A stretch of 8,177 nt of DNA from JBAYJY01 sp041664945. GTDB taxonomy: Bacteria; UBP15; UBA6099. Of the stretch, positions 6,769 through 8,177 are shown piece after piece. The position numbers and the translations under genes are program-made. The stretch covers positions 1 to 8,177 of the forward strand of contig JBAYJY010000197.1 in NCBI GenBank assembly GCA_041664945.1, read 5' to 3'. The notes below the pieces were generated by a model. It was not told the origin of the DNA. It did no database searches and worked only from the letters and a program-made list of their open reading frames with translations. The first letter of the stretch is position 1, and every line of letters starts with the position of its first letter.

Positions 6769-6829
6769 TATTGCCGCATAATACGGCAATATTGCCGTTT
6801 GAGGCTTCGCCGGAGCTTGAATGTTGCCG
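6769..6829. repeat. Cluster of TTGCCG/CGGCAA inverted repeats between divergent promoters
   Basis: TATTGCCG (6769-6776) and CGGCAATA (6784-6791) form an 8-bp inverted repeat with a 7-nt spacer. The right arm is also the left half of a perfect 14-bp palindrome, CGGCAATATTGCCG (6784-6797). A further TTGCCG lies at 6824-6829. The cluster sits upstream of both predicted divergent promoters, so a shared operator is the simplest reading. I do not recognise the cognate regulator. Confidence 0.5.
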
Positions 6830-6865
6830 TTTTCGCTTTTTTTTGCGATCATTTCCGGCGACAAG

Positions 6866-6895
6866 TTGAAAAAGAAAGGTCAGCTATTGTATCAT
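6866..6895 (+). promoter_or_regulatory. Putative sigma70-like promoter for the rightward genes
   Basis: TTGAAA (6866-6871) and TATCAT (6890-6895), each 5 of 6 matches to consensus, with an 18-bp spacer. The predicted start lies near 6902, about 30 nt before the ATG of the small membrane-protein gene. Confidence 0.45.
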
Positions 6896-6933
6896 TCTAT
6901 AACAGTTTAATAAAAATGTGAAACGAGCCGGCG

Positions 6934-7143
6934 ATGCCGAAGAACAGCGAAGAAATAGCAAAGACCCGTAAGGTCTGCGAACAGTGCGGGCTGATCCACG
7001 AGATTCCCCTGTCGCAAGACGAGTCCAAGGCCGACGACTGGAAAATGATTGCGCTCTCCGTCGCCGGGATCGGAATGATCGCTCTGATATGGGTGTGGGT
7101 CTTCAGATGGGGCGTGCCGTTAGTCAAACGCCTGAGCGAATGA
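6934..7143 (+). CDS. Small single-span membrane protein with CxxC motif, unknown function
   Basis: 69-aa protein that I do not recognise. A short soluble N-terminal part carries C15-x2-C18 followed by H22, like half of a zinc ribbon, then an acidic linker (28-35). One hydrophobic helix (about 38-58, rich in Ile, Ala and Trp) follows, with a short basic tail containing K65 and R66. With only one CxxC pair, metal binding would need a dimer or a partner. The start is fixed by an in-frame TGA at 6919-6921; the upstream ribosome site is weak. It is first in an apparent plus-strand operon, 38 nt before hspR, and divergent from hdrC. The coherent polarity of charged head, helix and basic tail supports a real gene over the overlapping minus-strand frame. 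Role unknown; a membrane-associated partner or sensor for the next gene is possible but unsupported. Confidence 0.65.
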   Translation: MPKNSEEIAKTRKVCEQCGLIHEIPLSQDESKADDWKMIALSVAGIGMIALIWVWVFRWGVPLVKRLSE

Positions 7144-7146
7144 GCC

Positions 7147-7158
7147 CCGCGGCCGCGG
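7147..7158. repeat. 12-bp GC palindrome between the small membrane gene and hspR
   Basis: CCGCGGCCGCGG is a perfect palindrome starting 4 nt after the stop codon of the upstream gene. It has no following T-run, so it is not a normal intrinsic terminator. It could be a small hairpin or chance in GC-rich DNA. ACGGCAATA (7163-7171), identical to 6783-6791 in the intergenic repeat cluster, follows just before hspR. Confidence 0.35.
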
Positions 7159-7181
7159 ACGGACGGCAATAACTTCTTCCT

Positions 7182-7475
7182 ATGGACATTCACAAATACG
7201 ATGAACCCGTTTATATAATTTCCGTCGCGGCGGAGCTTCTCTGCATGCACCCACAGACTCTGCGCATGTACGAGCGCGAGAACCTGATCGAGCCGCAACG
7301 CACAGGCTCCAACAACCGCCTCTTCTCCGATCACGATCTCGACGTCGTCAAGGAAATCCGCAGACTAACGCGCGAGGAAGGCGTCAACCTCGCGGGCGTC
7401 AAAATTATTCTCAAAATGCAAAAAGAAATGGACGGCCTCCGGGCGCAACTCGGCGAATTCCCTCCGAGACCTTGA
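7182..7475 (+). CDS. hspR: HspR-like MerR-family transcriptional regulator
   Basis: 97-aa MerR-type DNA-binding protein of the HspR group, known as repressors of chaperone genes (dnaK, clpB and others) in actinobacteria and epsilonproteobacteria. Diagnostic stretch: PVYIISVAAELLCMHPQTLR (9-28) covering the helix-turn-helix, then MYERENLIEPQRTG (29-42) as the wing, RLFSDHDLDVVKEI (46-59), and GVNLAGVKIILKMQ (67-80), which separates HspR from other MerR proteins. A short Gly/Pro tail ends it; there is no effector domain, as expected. It is at the short end for HspR. No clear Shine-Dalgarno precedes the ATG. Neighbours are a small membrane protein upstream and a secreted protein 7 nt downstream rather than dnaK, grpE and dnaJ, and I found no HAIR-type CTTGAGT-N7-ACTCAAG operator in the window. 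The regulated genes are therefore unknown here. Confidence 0.9.
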   Translation: MDIHKYDEPVYIISVAAELLCMHPQTLRMYERENLIEPQRTGSNNRLFSDHDLDVVKEIRRLTREEGVNLAGVKIILKMQKEMDGLRAQLGEFPPRP

Positions 7476-7482
7476 TTGCCAT

Positions 7483-8177
7483 ATGTTAAAAATTAAATAC
7501 ATTTTAATTCCTTTTATTATTGCCGCTGCCTTTTTACAGACCGCTCGGGCTTTTGCCTGGACGGGTCCGGTCCATGAAAAAGCTGCGCTTGCCGCTGTTA
7601 AATATTTCCCGGCCCCCATTCAGGACATTATCTCCCCAAACAAAAAAGCTTACCTCGAAGGCATCCGAACTGAACAGGAATTGTACGAAAAGATTCTCGA
7701 CGAGAATAAAACATTTTCCGTTGAACTTCTGCGAGTGCGCGGATTCGAGCGCTACGTATACCACCTTCAGCGCCTGAAATTTTTCTTCGACAAGAAATCG
7801 AACCCGGCTGCCGTTGCGAACGAGATCGGAATGTTCACGCGTTCTGCGCTGGACCTGATGGAGCCGTTCCCGTCCGGCGACAGCTTTCGGCCGCTCGAAA
7901 TCGAAGGACACCGCATTTTCTTCATCAACGATTTTGAAACGTTCTACAAAAACTTTCACTTCATGTACGACGGCAGCCAGCTAATAAAAGATTTGCCGAA
8001 ACGTCTGGATAACGACCTCGCCCTCGCAAACTCGAAAGGACTGCTGATTTACAACAGCTACCGGAAAGGAACCGGTTTCGAAGCGATTGAGGACGACGCG
8101 CAGGCTGTGTTGAACCGCACGCTGAACCTGCTGACGGACCAGCTTTACACAATGTATCAGTCGCGCAAAGGCGGGCA
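7483..8177 (+). CDS. Secreted protein, 5' part only; possible S1/P1 nuclease or zinc phospholipase C fold
   Basis: Open frame of 231 codons running off the right edge. Residues 1-25 are a clear Sec signal peptide: basic start (MLKIK), hydrophobic core (YILIPFIIAAAF), then AFA just before W26. The mature protein would begin WTGPVH, a Trp with His five residues later, matching the W1/H6 zinc-ligand spacing of S1/P1 nucleases and resembling zinc-dependent phospholipase C N-termini. An H-x3-D pair at H159/D163 also fits that superfamily. However, the segment around D124-LMEPFP resembles the usual HxxxD...PxH motif with R120 and P130 where histidines would be expected, so the metal site may be incomplete. 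The start lies 7 nt after hspR with no visible ribosome site, suggesting coupling. Secretion is well supported; the fold is a tentative motif-level guess and the C-terminus is unseen. Confidence 0.7.
   Translation, partial: MLKIKYILIPFIIAAAFLQTARAFAWTGPVHEKAALAAVKYFPAPIQDIISPNKKAYLEGIRTEQELYEKILDENKTFSVELLRVRGFERYVYHLQRLKFFFDKKSNPAAVANEIGMFTRSALDLMEPFPSGDSFRPLEIEGHRIFFINDFETFYKNFHFMYDGSQLIKDLPKRLDNDLALANSKGLLIYNSYRKGTGFEAIEDDAQAVLNRTLNLLTDQLYTMYQSRKGG

Noticed and set aside
6833..6848. TCGC, eight T residues, GCGA as a terminator hairpin
   Set aside because: A four-pair stem with an all-T loop and no downstream T-run is not a plausible terminator, and no gene ends nearby.
6897..7334. 145-codon minus-strand frame over the small membrane gene and hspR
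   Set aside because: It is antisense to the unmistakable HspR gene and lacks a ribosome site and any family signature.
7516..7526. ATTATTGCCGC, an 11-bp match to the intergenic repeat arm at 6767-6777
   Set aside because: It lies inside the signal peptide coding sequence and simply encodes Ile-Ile-Ala-Ala; probably coincidence.

Overview
The window reads as one piece of a bacterial chromosome, probably from an anaerobe. Base composition is moderately GC-rich in genes and AT-rich in the one real intergenic gap. Bacterial signs are a near-consensus Shine-Dalgarno before the large gene, sigma70-like promoter boxes, an HspR-type MerR regulator and a Sec signal peptide. The four-gene heterodisulfide-reductase-like cluster is of the kind found in sulfate reducers, syntrophs and several uncultivated anaerobic phyla. 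I cannot name the lineage from the sequence alone.

Left and centre (83-6686, minus strand): an operon transcribed right to left in the order hdrC, hdrB, a giant hdrA, and an mvhD/flpD-type gene. hdrC and hdrB overlap by ATGA, hdrB-hdrA are 25 nt apart and hdrA-mvhD 55 nt apart. All [4Fe-4S] ligands of HdrC and both CCG cysteine sets of HdrB are intact, so the complex looks functional. The hdrA product (1523 aa) is the centrepiece. It holds two HdrA flavin units in tandem, with a complete GltD/NfnB-like FAD and NAD(P)H module spliced inside the ferredoxin region of the first. I read this as a soluble flavin-based electron-bifurcating or -confurcating machine. The nicotinamide module would exchange electrons with NAD(P)H, HdrBC would reduce or oxidise an unknown disulfide-like or other substrate, and MvhD would link to a third partner such as ferredoxin or an oxidoreductase encoded elsewhere. 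No hydrogenase (MvhA/G), Flox or formate dehydrogenase gene lies in the window. The operon may continue past the left edge.

Intergenic region (6687-6933): a divergent promoter region of about 250 bp. It carries a -10 box for the hdr operon, a TTGAAA/TATCAT promoter for the rightward genes, a LacI/CcpA-like 14-bp near-palindrome on the hdr -35 position, and a cluster of TTGCCG/CGGCAA inverted repeats between the two promoters.

Right (6934-8177, plus strand): a 69-aa single-span membrane protein with a CxxC motif, an HspR-like MerR-family regulator (97 aa), and the 5' part of a secreted protein running off the window. That last protein starts, after signal peptide cleavage, with a Trp and a His five residues later, as in S1/P1 nucleases and zinc-dependent phospholipase C. 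These three are closely spaced and probably co-transcribed. No RNA genes, CRISPR arrays, insertion sequences or attachment sites were seen, and no stretch over 300 bases lacks a gene.
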